A DNA stretch of 64,000 bases from Ectopseudomonas toyotomiensis. GTDB lineage: Bacteria > Pseudomonadota > Gammaproteobacteria > Pseudomonadales > Pseudomonadaceae. The stretch lies in NCBI RefSeq assembly GCF_900115695.1, contig NZ_FOXK01000004.1, positions 248,001-312,000 of the forward strand, given 5' to 3'. The notes below the pieces were generated by a model. That model did not search any database. It was not told the DNA's origin and saw only the letters and a program-made list of their open reading frames with translations. Made by a program: the position numbers and the translations under genes. Within the stretch, counting starts at the first letter, position 1; the number at the start of each line of letters is the position of its first letter. Of the stretch, positions 37,813 through 46,035 are shown in pieces.

Positions 37813-38227
37813 GATGGTCTCCTCTGCAATGAAATGCCTTTGCGCGGCCTTCTTTTGCAGTGAGTGAAAACGCACGGGAGGGTTTCAATTTTATGCCTCG
37901 ATGGCTGTGCTGATCATCGCAAGCCCGGCAAAAAGCTTGAACGCAAGCCAGCCAGTGGAACTCTGTCTATTTCAGGGGAGCTTTGTCAGGGGCCGTTTCG
38001 TGACCTGGCAGGCGCAATTGCGCCAAATCGAACGAGCATCTTGCTTCCCCAGGGCCGCCGCACCGTCTCCTCCTTCTCCTTGCGGCGGTTCCTTCTTTTC
38101 TGACCGGAGACGATCCTGGCCCGCTCTGGAGAGCGGCCGAACTCACACACCATCAGGCAGTCACAACGTCGTGGCCTGCCCACCAGGGCCACGTGCTCGC
38201 AACGAACGGACGCATGGGAGAGCATCG
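37813..38227. other. 415-bp divergent gap
   Basis: No convincing gene; a plus-strand frame from ATG 37901 lacks similarity. It contains the 14-bp perfect palindrome GGCGCAATTGCGCC (38011-38024). It should hold the promoters of the ClpP-like gene (minus) and of the respiratory set (plus). Confidence 0.4.
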
Positions 38228-38641
38228 ATGCCACTGCTCAAACTGCTGCATTTCATGGCGCTGATTTGCTGGTGCGGCGCGCTGCTGTATCTGCCAGCGA
38301 TGATCGCTGCCGGCACGCGCAGCAGCGACGAGATGTTCTATCGCGACCATGCTCACCTCACCCGCACCGTCTTCAACCTGATCGCAACGCCAGCCGCTCT
38401 GCTGGCCATTGGGTCGGGCACCGCGCTGTTTCTACGTGAGTCGATTTTCGACCCTTGGTTGATCGTCAAGCTCACCACGGTCGCCGGGATGGTGCTCTGT
38501 CACGCCCTGTGCGGTGTACTGATCCTGCGTATCGAACGTGCCGCCGAACCTGCGCTGCGCCGCGACTGCCTGCTGATCGCTCTGCTGCTGAGCGCCCTGA
38601 TCGGCGCCACACTGTGGCTGGTGCTGGCCAAACCCTTCTGA
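38228..38641 (+). CDS. HemJ/CopD-like small membrane protein
   Basis: 137 aa with four predicted membrane helices. The start MPLLKLLHFMALICWCGALLYLPAMI resembles the HemJ/CopD type (conserved His in TM1, then W-x-G-x-x-Y-L-P). These are heme- or copper-linked membrane proteins: HemJ is a protoporphyrinogen oxidase, while CopD domains occur in copper uptake. The position before cytochrome oxidase genes supports a role in heme or copper supply, but a small orphan role is possible. GGGAGAG precedes the ATG. Confidence 0.72.
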   Translation: MPLLKLLHFMALICWCGALLYLPAMIAAGTRSSDEMFYRDHAHLTRTVFNLIATPAALLAIGSGTALFLRESIFDPWLIVKLTTVAGMVLCHALCGVLILRIERAAEPALRRDCLLIALLLSALIGATLWLVLAKPF

Positions 38642-38720
38642 TCATGGAGTATCCGAGAATATGCCTGGCCTGCCCCGCGCTCTCTACCGTCCAGTAGCTG
38701 GCAAGCCGGAGCCGATTGCT

Positions 38721-39179
38721 TCAGCGTGTATCGACACCCACGCCGTGCTCGTACACCAGGCGCCCGCCCAGATAAGCAGCCAGGCCAATCAGCGCTGCGG
38801 TCAGCAGCGACAGATACAGGCCCCAACGCTCCATGCCCTGCTCCGGCCCCGCGTAGCGCAGCAGCCAGTTCAGCGACGCCAACGACAGCATCATCACCGC
38901 GATGATGGCATGGCACCAGGCGGTGATCTTGCGCCGGATGCTGCCAACGGTAAGCAGATCGACCAGCCCCGCCATGCTCGCCACCCAGCCACCGAATGCG
39001 CCAACGCCCGCCAGCCAGAGACTGGCTCGCGCCCAGAACGGATCGGCCAGCAGCAGATAGGCGATATCGGTCGCCACCAGACCCAGCAGCGCGGCTACCG
39101 GAAAGTGGATCATCATCGGGTGCAGCGGATGCCCGGCGATGGCGGCGCGACTGACGATAACTTCCTTTATTTCGGCCAT
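38721..39179 (-). CDS. DUF2231 family membrane protein
   Basis: 152 aa with four membrane helices. The N-terminal motif IAGHPLHPMMIHFPVAALLGLVATDI is the signature of DUF2231, whose His residues (HPLHPMMIHFP) suggest heme or metal binding. It is the only minus-strand gene in the oxidase block, convergent with the HemJ/CopD-like gene and divergent from coxB (30-bp gap). GGGAGG lies 13 bases before ATG 39179. A longer reading frame that continues upstream is a shadow of coxB. The function is unknown. Confidence 0.82.
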   Translation of the reverse strand: MAEIKEVIVSRAAIAGHPLHPMMIHFPVAALLGLVATDIAYLLLADPFWARASLWLAGVGAFGGWVASMAGLVDLLTVGSIRRKITAWCHAIIAVMMLSLASLNWLLRYAGPEQGMERWGLYLSLLTAALIGLAAYLGGRLVYEHGVGVDTR

Positions 39180-39209
39180 CCCGGCCTCCCTGTACAGGTG
39201 AATGATGAG

Positions 39210-40217
39210 GTGAAACGGGCGCGTCATTGGCTGACACCCTGTTTCAAGTTGACCACGCTGACGCTGGCAGTTCCGTTTCTCGTTGCCTGCGAGGGGCCGC
39301 AATCGGCGCTCGATCCGGCCGGGCCGATGGCACGCGAGGTGGCAATGCTGTGGTGGGCAATGTGCGCCTTCGCCACCCTGGTGCTGATCGTGGTGACGGC
39401 CCTGTGGGTGCATGCCATGCGCCGCAACAGCCCAAAGATGGACGCCGCACGGGCACATCAGCTGACGCTGCGCTGGCTGGTCGGTGGCGGGCTGCTGCTG
39501 CCGACCTTGAGCGTGCTGCTCCTGTTGCTGTTCGGCATACCCATCGGCCATCGCATGCTGCCCTTGCCACTGGCGGGCGAGCAGCCCATGCGTATCGAGG
39601 TGGTTGGCCATCAATGGTGGTGGGAGGTGCGCTACCCGGACAGCGGCGTGGTTACCGCCAATCAGCTGCATCTGCCGGTAGGCCGGCCGGTGGACCTCGA
39701 CGTCAGTAGCGCCGACGTCATCCACTCGTTCTGGGTCCCTCGCCTGGGCGGCAAGATCGACATGATCCCCGGCCGGGACAACCGCATCCGCCTGCAGGCC
39801 GATCAGGCCGGCACCTTTCGTGGCCAGTGCTCGGAGTTCTGCGGCACCCAGCACACGCACATGATTCTCGATGTGCAGGCTCACGAGGAGGAAGACTTCG
39901 CCAGTTGGCTGCAGGCACGCCGCGAGCAACAGGTCAGCGCCCTGCCCGGCCCGGCTGGCGACGTGTTCGCCGCGCGTTGCGGTCAGTGTCATCGCGTGGC
40001 GGGCGTCAGCGAAGGGAATCGCGCGCCGGACCTGAGCGATGTCGGCGCGCGATCGATGCTTGGCGCCGGCGTATTGAGCAATGAACCGGGCGCGCTGTTG
40101 CGCTGGCTGCAGGAGCACCAGCGGCTCAAACCCGGCAACGCCATGCCGCTGCATGACGATCTCGACCCCGACCACCTCAGCACCATCGCCGACTGGCTGG
40201 AGACCCTGCGCCCGTGA
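39210..40217 (+). CDS. coxB: Cytochrome c oxidase subunit II with C-terminal cytochrome c (caa3 type)
   Basis: About 335 aa. A signal with lipobox LVAC (near residue 27 from GTG 39210) suggests a lipoprotein. Two membrane helices follow, then the cupredoxin domain with CuA ligands in GQCSEFCGTQHTHM and WWWEVRYP, then a fused cytochrome c domain with heme motif CGQCHRV and a distal Met near NAMPL. It accepts electrons from cytochrome c. The start is uncertain: GTG 39198 is also in frame and no strong ribosome site exists. Its stop overlaps the next start (GTGA). Confidence 0.88.
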   Translation: MKRARHWLTPCFKLTTLTLAVPFLVACEGPQSALDPAGPMAREVAMLWWAMCAFATLVLIVVTALWVHAMRRNSPKMDAARAHQLTLRWLVGGGLLLPTLSVLLLLLFGIPIGHRMLPLPLAGEQPMRIEVVGHQWWWEVRYPDSGVVTANQLHLPVGRPVDLDVSSADVIHSFWVPRLGGKIDMIPGRDNRIRLQADQAGTFRGQCSEFCGTQHTHMILDVQAHEEEDFASWLQARREQQVSALPGPAGDVFAARCGQCHRVAGVSEGNRAPDLSDVGARSMLGAGVLSNEPGALLRWLQEHQRLKPGNAMPLHDDLDPDHLSTIADWLETLRP

Positions 40218-42745
40218 CTACGCCAAGCAACGAACAGGTTGCCGCCCAGGAACAACTGCACGATCAGTTCAACGACGTATGGGGTAACCCGCGCGGCTGG
40301 AAGTCGCTGACCATCGTCAATCACACCACCGTCGGAATTCGCTTCATGCTCACCGGGCTGGGCTTCTTCCTGTTCGGTGGCCTGCTGGCGATGCTGGTGC
40401 GCACGCAGCTGGCGATACCCGGCTACGACTTTCTCGAGCCGGACGTTTACAACCAGGTCTTCACCATGCATGGCACGGTGATGATGTTTCTCTTCGCCGT
40501 GCCGATGATGGAAGGCCTGGCGGTCTACCTGATTCCGAAGATGCTCGGCGCGCGCGACCTGGTGTTTCCGCGCCTGTCGGCGCTGGGCTACTGGTGCTAC
40601 CTGTTCGGTGGGTTGATCCTGTGCGCCAGTCTGCTGCTGGGTATCGCGCCCAAGGCTGGATGGTTCATGTACACGCCGCTGTCCAGCGCCGTGCATACGC
40701 CGGGGCCGAACTCGGATTTCTGGCTGATCGGCATCACCTTCGTGGAGATCTCGGCGGTGTCGGCCGGTGTCGAGCTGGTGGTGTCGATCCTGCGCACCCG
40801 CGCCGAAGGCATGTCGCTGAACAAGATGCCTATCTATGCCTGGTACATCCTGGTGATGGCCATGATGATCGTGGTCGGCTTCCCTCCGCTGATCCTCGGC
40901 AGCATCCTGCTGGAGCTGGAGCGCGCCGTTGGCCTGCCGTTCTTCGAGGTGGCGCGCGGCGGCGACCCGATTCTCTGGCAGCACCTGTTCTGGCTGTTCG
41001 GCCATCCCGAGGTGTACATCATCTTCCTGCCGGCGGCCGGTATCGTCTCGACCCTGTTGCCGGTGTTCTGCCAGCGGCCGCTGGTGGGCTACCGCTGGGT
41101 GGTGCTGGCGATCCTCACCACCGGTTTCATCAGCTTCGGTCTGTGGGTGCACCACATGTTCACCGTGGGTATTCCGCAGTTGGCGCAGGCGTTCTTCTCC
41201 GCGGCGAGCATGCTGGTGGCGATACCGACCGGTATCCAGGTGTTCGCCTGGATCGCCACGTTGTGGGTCGGCCGGCCGCTGTACCACGTGCCGATGCTGT
41301 GGCTTGTGGGGTTTCTGGTGATCTTCGTCTGCGGCGGGCTGACCGGCGTGATGCTGGCGCTGGTGCCCTTCGACTGGCAGGTGCATGACACCCACTTCGT
41401 GGTCGCGCACATGCACTACGTGCTGGTGGGCGGCATGTTCTTCCCGCTGCTGGCCGGAATCTATTACTGGCTGCCGCATTTTTCCGGACGCATGCCGTCG
41501 GTGCGCCTCGGCAAATGGGGCTTCTGGCTGGTATTCATCGGCTTCAACCTGACGTTCCTGATCATGCACTGGACCGGCCTGATGGGCATGCCGCGGCGTA
41601 TCTACACCTACCAACCCGGCCTCGGCTGGGACCTGCCCAACCTGATCTCGTCGATCGGCAGCTTCATCATGGCCATCGGCATCGCCACGGTGCTGCTGGA
41701 TATAGTCCTGCACTTTCGCTTCGGCCAGAAGGCCACCAAGAACCCCTGGAACGCTGACACCCTGGAGTGGAGCACGCACCTACCACCGAGCCCCTTCAAC
41801 TTCGTCAGCCTGCCGCCGGTGCGCACCCGCCACCCCATGTGGGAGCTGCCAGACCTGGAGGAACGCATCGACCGTGGCGAATTCGCCTTGACCGTGATCG
41901 ATCATGGGCGGCGGGAAACCTGGGGTATCGAACCGCTGACCGGCAAGATGCGCGAGATCATCCACCTGCCGGGCAACAGCTGGCTGCCGTTCGCGGCGGC
42001 GGCGTTCATCGCCATCACCTGCCTGGGCCTGCTCAGCAAGTTCTATTGGGTCGCCCTGGCGGCCAGCATCGTCGCCGTGCTGGTGCTGCTGCGCTGGAGC
42101 TGGGAGAACGGCGCGCACCCGCTGGCGGCACCGGATGCGCGAGTGCAACCGGGTGAGCCGCCACTGCATTCGCGCACCTGTGACGGGCCTGGACTGTGGG
42201 GCATGGGCGTGACCCTGCTGGCCAACGGTGCCTTGTATCTGTCGCTGCTGTTCGGCTGGTTCTATCTGTGGACGGTATCGCCGAACTGGCTGGTGCCGGA
42301 CGATCCGGTAATCGATCAACGCCTGCTGCTGGCCAGCGCCGTGTTGCTGAGCATCGCCGTACTCTGGCAGCTCCCGGTATTGCGCCGTCTGCGTCAGGGC
42401 CAGGGCGAGCCCGCCGCGCTGATCACCTGTTTCAGTGGTGTAGCGCTGCTGGGTGCGCTGCATGCAGGACTGTTGCTCTGGGCGCTGTTGACGGGAGACC
42501 TGGCGCCACGCGCCACTGCGCATGATGCGGTGATCGTGGTGATGCTCGTCTACAGCCTGGTGCATGGGGTGCTGGCCAGCATTCTCAGCGCGTTGCAGGG
42601 GTTGCGCGTGCACTACGGCTATGTGTGCAAACGCACGCCCTACGAGCCGTTGGTGGTCGAACAACTCTGGCAATACAGCCTGGCCGTGATGTGGATCACC
42701 TACTGCAGCGTGGTGCTGTTCCCGCCCACCTTCGGAGGCGTGTGA
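40214..42745 (+). CDS. Fused cytochrome c oxidase subunits I and III
   Basis: 843 aa in one frame. Residues about 1-590 form subunit I with 12 helices: FTMHGTVMMFLF (heme ligand region), WLFGHPEVYIIFLPAAG (CuB His and cross-linked His-Tyr), WVHHMFTVG and THFVVAHMHYVL (heme a/a3 and CuB ligands). Residues about 620-843 form a subunit III-like helical domain (HSRTCDGPGLWGMGVTLLANGALYLSLLFGWFYLW). The start is GTG 40214, overlapping the coxB stop by 4 bp. It reduces oxygen to water and pumps protons. Fusion of I and III is known in some caa3/A-family oxidases. Confidence 0.92.
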   Translation: MTTPSNEQVAAQEQLHDQFNDVWGNPRGWKSLTIVNHTTVGIRFMLTGLGFFLFGGLLAMLVRTQLAIPGYDFLEPDVYNQVFTMHGTVMMFLFAVPMMEGLAVYLIPKMLGARDLVFPRLSALGYWCYLFGGLILCASLLLGIAPKAGWFMYTPLSSAVHTPGPNSDFWLIGITFVEISAVSAGVELVVSILRTRAEGMSLNKMPIYAWYILVMAMMIVVGFPPLILGSILLELERAVGLPFFEVARGGDPILWQHLFWLFGHPEVYIIFLPAAGIVSTLLPVFCQRPLVGYRWVVLAILTTGFISFGLWVHHMFTVGIPQLAQAFFSAASMLVAIPTGIQVFAWIATLWVGRPLYHVPMLWLVGFLVIFVCGGLTGVMLALVPFDWQVHDTHFVVAHMHYVLVGGMFFPLLAGIYYWLPHFSGRMPSVRLGKWGFWLVFIGFNLTFLIMHWTGLMGMPRRIYTYQPGLGWDLPNLISSIGSFIMAIGIATVLLDIVLHFRFGQKATKNPWNADTLEWSTHLPPSPFNFVSLPPVRTRHPMWELPDLEERIDRGEFALTVIDHGRRETWGIEPLTGKMREIIHLPGNSWLPFAAAAFIAITCLGLLSKFYWVALAASIVAVLVLLRWSWENGAHPLAAPDARVQPGEPPLHSRTCDGPGLWGMGVTLLANGALYLSLLFGWFYLWTVSPNWLVPDDPVIDQRLLLASAVLLSIAVLWQLPVLRRLRQGQGEPAALITCFSGVALLGALHAGLLLWALLTGDLAPRATAHDAVIVVMLVYSLVHGVLASILSALQGLRVHYGYVCKRTPYEPLVVEQLWQYSLAVMWITYCSVVLFPPTFGGV

Positions 42746-43098
42746 TGCAGCCGTTACGCTCCCCCTATAACCCGATCCATATCCCACTCGGGCTGGTGCT
42801 CTGGAGTATCTGGTTCGTCGTGCTGTACGGCGGATTGTCGGTTGGTTGCGCACTGGCGCCGCCTGATCCCGCACAGGGGCAATGGACCTGGCTGAATGCT
42901 CTGCTCGCTCTGCTGAGTCTGTTCACCATGGCGGCCCTGCTGGGTTTGGCCTGGCTGTTTCAGCGCGCCGCCAGAAACGAGCGCGAAGGTCAGTCTGCGC
43001 GCTTCGTGGCTCACCTCGCGGCAGGTGTGAACCTGATCGGCGCTATCGCCACCGTCTTCGTCGCCCTGCCCACCTTGAGCCTGCCGCCATGCCTCTGA
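42745..43098 (+). CDS. Small membrane protein of the caa3 oxidase operon
   Basis: 117 aa with three predicted membrane helices (about 15-40, 50-72, 88-112). It is not recognised as a named family. The start ATG overlaps the oxidase stop (TGATG) and GGAGG precedes it; its own 3' end overlaps ctaG by 10 bp. This tight coupling suggests an oxidase accessory or assembly subunit (for example a subunit IV-like role). That is inference from position only. Confidence 0.75.
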   Translation: MQPLRSPYNPIHIPLGLVLWSIWFVVLYGGLSVGCALAPPDPAQGQWTWLNALLALLSLFTMAALLGLAWLFQRAARNEREGQSARFVAHLAAGVNLIGAIATVFVALPTLSLPPCL

Positions 43099-43910
43099 TC
43101 CTACTCGCCCTTATCCTTCTGCCTGGCACCGCCGCCGCCCATGGTCTGCTCGACGGCCATCTGCATCTGAACGAGCGTGTACCGCTGCTACTCAGTGCTC
43201 TGCTGCTCAGCGCGGCCTGGTTGCTGTACATACTGGGTTGCCGCAAGGTGCGCCCGCACGGACGCGAAGCGTTGTGGATGCACCTGGCCATGGTCCTCAC
43301 GGTACTCGCCGTATTCGGCCCCATCGATGACTGGGCAGAGACCAGCACCAGCCTGCACATGGTCCAGCACATGCTGTTCATGATCGTCATCGCACCACTC
43401 TGGGCGCTGGCTCGACCATTGCCGCAATGGCGAGCAGTGCTTGGTGGCTGGATGGCGCCGGTGTCCAATGCGATTCTGCGCAGCGGTCGTTATCCGGTAG
43501 CCCTGGCGATGTTGCACGGTGCGATGATCTGGGTCTGGCACACCCCCAGCCTGTACATGCTGGCGCTGGACAACACCTGGTGGCACGCCATTGAGCATGC
43601 CTGTTTTCTGTTCAGCGCCTGGCTGTTCTGGTGGTCGTGCCTACGCGCCAATCCACGGCAGGTGCCGCACGCGCTGATGGCCATTCTCCTGACGCTGATG
43701 CACACCGGCCTGCTCGGCGCCCTGCTCACCTTCGGTAACACGACGTTCTATGGCGAGTCCCGCGACCTGGCCGACCAGCAACTGGCTGGCTTGTTGATGT
43801 GGGTGCCAGGCAGCCTGGTCTACCTCGCTGCTGCCGGCTGGATCAGCTGGCGTTGGCTGACACGGATCTGGCGTCGGCAGGCACGAGAAGGTACGGAGAA
43901 CTCCCTGTAG
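43089..43910 (+). CDS. ctaG: CtaG-type cytochrome c oxidase assembly protein (caa3_CtaG)
   Basis: 273 aa with about seven membrane helices, of the caa3_CtaG family (not the Cox11-type CtaG). His-rich helices LHMVQHMLFMIVIAPLWALARP, HGAMIWVWHTPSLYMLAL and WWHAIEHACFLFSAWLFWW are the family marks; the histidines probably bind copper for CuB insertion. The start ATG 43089 overlaps the preceding gene by 10 bp. An N-terminal segment LLALILLPGTAAAHGLLDGH may be a signal or first helix. It is last in the oxidase operon. Confidence 0.88.
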   Translation: MPLILLALILLPGTAAAHGLLDGHLHLNERVPLLLSALLLSAAWLLYILGCRKVRPHGREALWMHLAMVLTVLAVFGPIDDWAETSTSLHMVQHMLFMIVIAPLWALARPLPQWRAVLGGWMAPVSNAILRSGRYPVALAMLHGAMIWVWHTPSLYMLALDNTWWHAIEHACFLFSAWLFWWSCLRANPRQVPHALMAILLTLMHTGLLGALLTFGNTTFYGESRDLADQQLAGLLMWVPGSLVYLAAAGWISWRWLTRIWRRQAREGTENSL

Positions 43911-44255
43911 CGCATCTTTCAGGCGCGCCAACCTCTTGTACAACTTGTATTCAGGTTTTCCGCTGATGGTCAGCGCTTCTGCCGAAACCATGTTGCAGAT
44001 TTGGTTCAGAGTATTTTTTCTGTCAGTGCGAAGCAGTTGGCTTATTCCCAGCCGCAAGGTGCTGTGTTCAAACAATAAAGTCTTGAGTGCAGCAATCGAG
44101 TCGCGAACATCTTCCTGCAATCAACATTGCCAAGTTCACTTTGTATAACTCTGGTAGATGATGTCACTTTGAACTTTTTTTTTGCCAATCGTCCCAACCA
44201 TTGGTATGCATTGAATACATGGTTATGGTTGATGAGTGTTCACAAGGAGAGACTC
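43911..44255. other. 345-bp AT-rich gap after ctaG
   Basis: AT-richer than its surroundings. A minus-strand frame from a TTG at 44120 reads plausibly helical for about 75 codons but then runs antisense through ctaG, so it is at best a gene remnant. The sequence GAACTTTTTTTTTGCC at 44170-44185 contains a nine-T run without a clear hairpin. The promoter of the next small genes must lie here. Confidence 0.4.
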
Positions 44256-44573
44256 ATGAAACATGACCTGGAAAATATCAGATCGGCGCTAGCCAACTAC
44301 GAAGTTGATATGACGCCAAGACCGGACGGCAGCATTGTGCTTACCGTTGCTCATAACGAGCGACAGTTGGTGCGCGTCCTCGATGGAAGTTGTTCGACGC
44401 AAGAGTTCATTCGTCTTATTCATTTCGATATGGCTCTGGATGAGGATGCCTCATCAGTCAACGAGGCGGTCAAACACTGCAGTACTACCCAATTACCCAC
44501 CTACTCGCGCGAGCCGCTTTTCCGCACGCGCTCCTCTCGCTTATGGGCCATGAGAAAGCTCGAAAAGAAATGA
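44256..44573 (+). CDS. Hypothetical protein
   Basis: 105 aa, not recognised. Hydrophilic, no signal peptide or membrane segment. An N-terminal alpha/beta part (MKHDLENIRSALANYEVDMTPRPDGSIVLTVAHNERQLVRVL) is followed by a basic tail. AAGGAGAG precedes ATG 44256, making the start good; an earlier in-frame ATG is less well placed. It is followed within 12 bp by another small gene, so the two are probably an operon. Base composition is closer to the AT-rich gap than to the oxidase genes. Confidence 0.65.
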   Translation: MKHDLENIRSALANYEVDMTPRPDGSIVLTVAHNERQLVRVLDGSCSTQEFIRLIHFDMALDEDASSVNEAVKHCSTTQLPTYSREPLFRTRSSRLWAMRKLEKK

Positions 44574-44585
44574 GGAGATACGCAA

Positions 44586-45044
44586 GTGCCCAGATGCAAC
44601 GACTCAAGGACGGCTCGAAACCAGCCGGCAGATCTGTTGGGACGAATCAGGCGGCATATGCCCTATCGGCACCAGTTGATGTACGAGTGGCCCTATATGG
44701 CCGGCTCTACATGCCTGGTGGTGCTGCTGGTCTGGCAGCCCTTTCAACCGTCTGCGTTGGCGGTGATGCTGTCCCAGCCTCAACCGAAAGCTCAGACGAT
44801 GCAGCGTTCTTTGCAGGAGATCGACTCGAACTGCTATCAGGTTCGCAGCGAAGACCTGAACGACCTGCACTGCGAAGACTGCAGCAAAGACACTGCCGCT
44901 GCTGGGCGGCCTGACCCAGGGTTCGAATTCAGCCGCTCTATTCTGACCTGCACAGACATACACCGTGACGCGCAATACGACAGCGACTCGGACAGACCTG
45001 ACAACATGATGATCGAAGTGATCAAGTCCAATCACTCCTTCTAG
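44586..45044 (+). CDS. Hypothetical protein with one hydrophobic segment
   Basis: 152 aa from GTG 44586, which has AGGAG at -11. Not recognised. One hydrophobic stretch (MAGSTCLVVLLVWQPFQPSALAVML, about 38-62) could be an uncleaved anchor. The C-terminal part is polar with a four-Cys patch (SNCYQVRSEDLNDLHCEDCSKD plus a later Cys). A competing antisense frame of similar length exists, so the assignment rests on the ribosome site and on coupling to the preceding gene. Confidence 0.5.
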   Translation: MPRCNDSRTARNQPADLLGRIRRHMPYRHQLMYEWPYMAGSTCLVVLLVWQPFQPSALAVMLSQPQPKAQTMQRSLQEIDSNCYQVRSEDLNDLHCEDCSKDTAAAGRPDPGFEFSRSILTCTDIHRDAQYDSDSDRPDNMMIEVIKSNHSF

Positions 45045-45174
45045 CCGCCCTTGAGGCCCTCGGCTGGTATTTCCAGCCTTTATCCTGCCTTCACTTTTTC
45101 CGCATCCCGATTATCTGAGCGAATGATCGGGGTGGCTGTCGACATGCATGGACCTTATTGAAAGGAGGCATGTC

Positions 45175-45399
45175 ATGCCGGATTCAGTCATTTACTTTTT
45201 CATTACAATTGCGGCCGCTATCGTTCTGCTACACCTGTGGGCGGTTATCAGTGTATTTCGTAGCGACAAGCATGTCGGGACGAAAACACTTTGGGCTCTG
45301 CTTATCTGGATATTCCCGATTATCGGGCTGGTTATCTGGGGTATTGCCGGGCCGCGTGGCCATGGTGATGGGCCAACTTCTCCTGAGCACAGCAAGTGA
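45175..45399 (+). CDS. PLDc_N domain small membrane protein
   Basis: 74 aa with two membrane helices (about 4-26 and 38-58). The pattern LLHLWAVISVFRSDKHVGTKTLWALLIWIFPIIGLVIWGIAGPRG is the phospholipase D nuclease N-terminal (PLDc_N) membrane module without any catalytic domain. Such mini-proteins are widespread near stress genes; the function is unknown. AAAGGAGG lies 7-14 bases before the ATG. It stands alone between two small-gene groups. Confidence 0.8.
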   Translation: MPDSVIYFFITIAAAIVLLHLWAVISVFRSDKHVGTKTLWALLIWIFPIIGLVIWGIAGPRGHGDGPTSPEHSK

Positions 45400-45522
45400 T
45401 CAAAATGATCTTTTTCAATGCCTATAGGAAGTTGTTCGGCGTGCGAGTGCCGGCAAAGTAAAACCACCATTTATTGGCGTTCATGATTATTTTCTACAGT
45501 ACTTATACAGCGAGGCATCGAC

Positions 45523-45852
45523 ATGTCAGAAGCGTATAACTATCTCGATCACATTACCGCTTACAGCAGTTGTGCCAACGCCTGCGAGCACTGTGCCTCG
45601 GCCTGCCTGAGCGAAGGCAATGCCGGGCATTATCGCTGCGTCGCGCTATGCCGTGATTGCGCCGACCTGTGCCGCCTGACGGCAACGCTGATGCTGCGCA
45701 ACAGCCCTTACATCGCGGTGGCCAGCCAGCTGTGCAGAATCGCCTGCCTGGCCTGCGCCGAGGAATGCGTGCAGCACGTCAGCACGCATTGTCAGGAGTG
45801 CGCGCGAACCTGCCAGGTGTGTGCAGAAGAGCCATTGCTGGAGCCAGCATGA
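45523..45852 (+). CDS. Cys-rich four-helix protein, copper-storage (Csp/DUF326) type
   Basis: 109 aa with 16 cysteines arranged as CxxxCxxCxxxC repeats on successive helices (SSCANACEHCASAC, YRCVALCRDCADLC, SQLCRIACLACAEEC, THCQECARTCQVC). This is the pattern of cytosolic copper storage proteins that fill a four-helix bundle core with Cu(I). No signal or Tat motif is visible, so it is probably cytosolic. Its closeness to the caa3 oxidase genes suggests a copper reserve. Its stop overlaps the next small gene (ATGA). Confidence 0.88.
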   Translation: MSEAYNYLDHITAYSSCANACEHCASACLSEGNAGHYRCVALCRDCADLCRLTATLMLRNSPYIAVASQLCRIACLACAEECVQHVSTHCQECARTCQVCAEEPLLEPA

Positions 45853-46022
45853 AATCGGACAAAAGCACACGAACGCCAGTGGCGCGTTCCAGCGAGGCGC
45901 TACTGGACGACCCCGGTAACGAAGACCCCGGCTCGCAGCTCGATGCGCCAGTGCCGCTGCGTCCATCGACCAGGACGCAGCGCAAGAAAAGCCCCCGGCC
46001 AAGCGACGAAAAACCGCGCTAG
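45849..46022 (+). CDS. Small polar protein coupled to the Csp-like gene
   Basis: 57 aa from ATG 45849, which overlaps the Csp-like stop by 4 bp. It is Pro/Ser/Arg/Asp-rich, probably disordered, with no hydrophobic segment and no recognised family. It ends 13 bp before the convergent katE stop. Coupling is the only hint of function; it may not be expressed as a stable protein. Confidence 0.5.
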   Translation: MKSDKSTRTPVARSSEALLDDPGNEDPGSQLDAPVPLRPSTRTQRKKSPRPSDEKPR

Positions 46023-46035
46023 GCCGGGCGTCGGT

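Noticed and set aside
39989..41779. Long minus-strand frame opposite the cytochrome oxidase gene
   Set aside because: Antisense shadow with His/Gln/Arg-rich sequence and no domain.
43641..44120. Minus-strand frame with a plausible helical N-terminus (from a TTG at 44120)
   Set aside because: It lacks an ATG and a good ribosome site and its second half is antisense to ctaG; at most a gene remnant.
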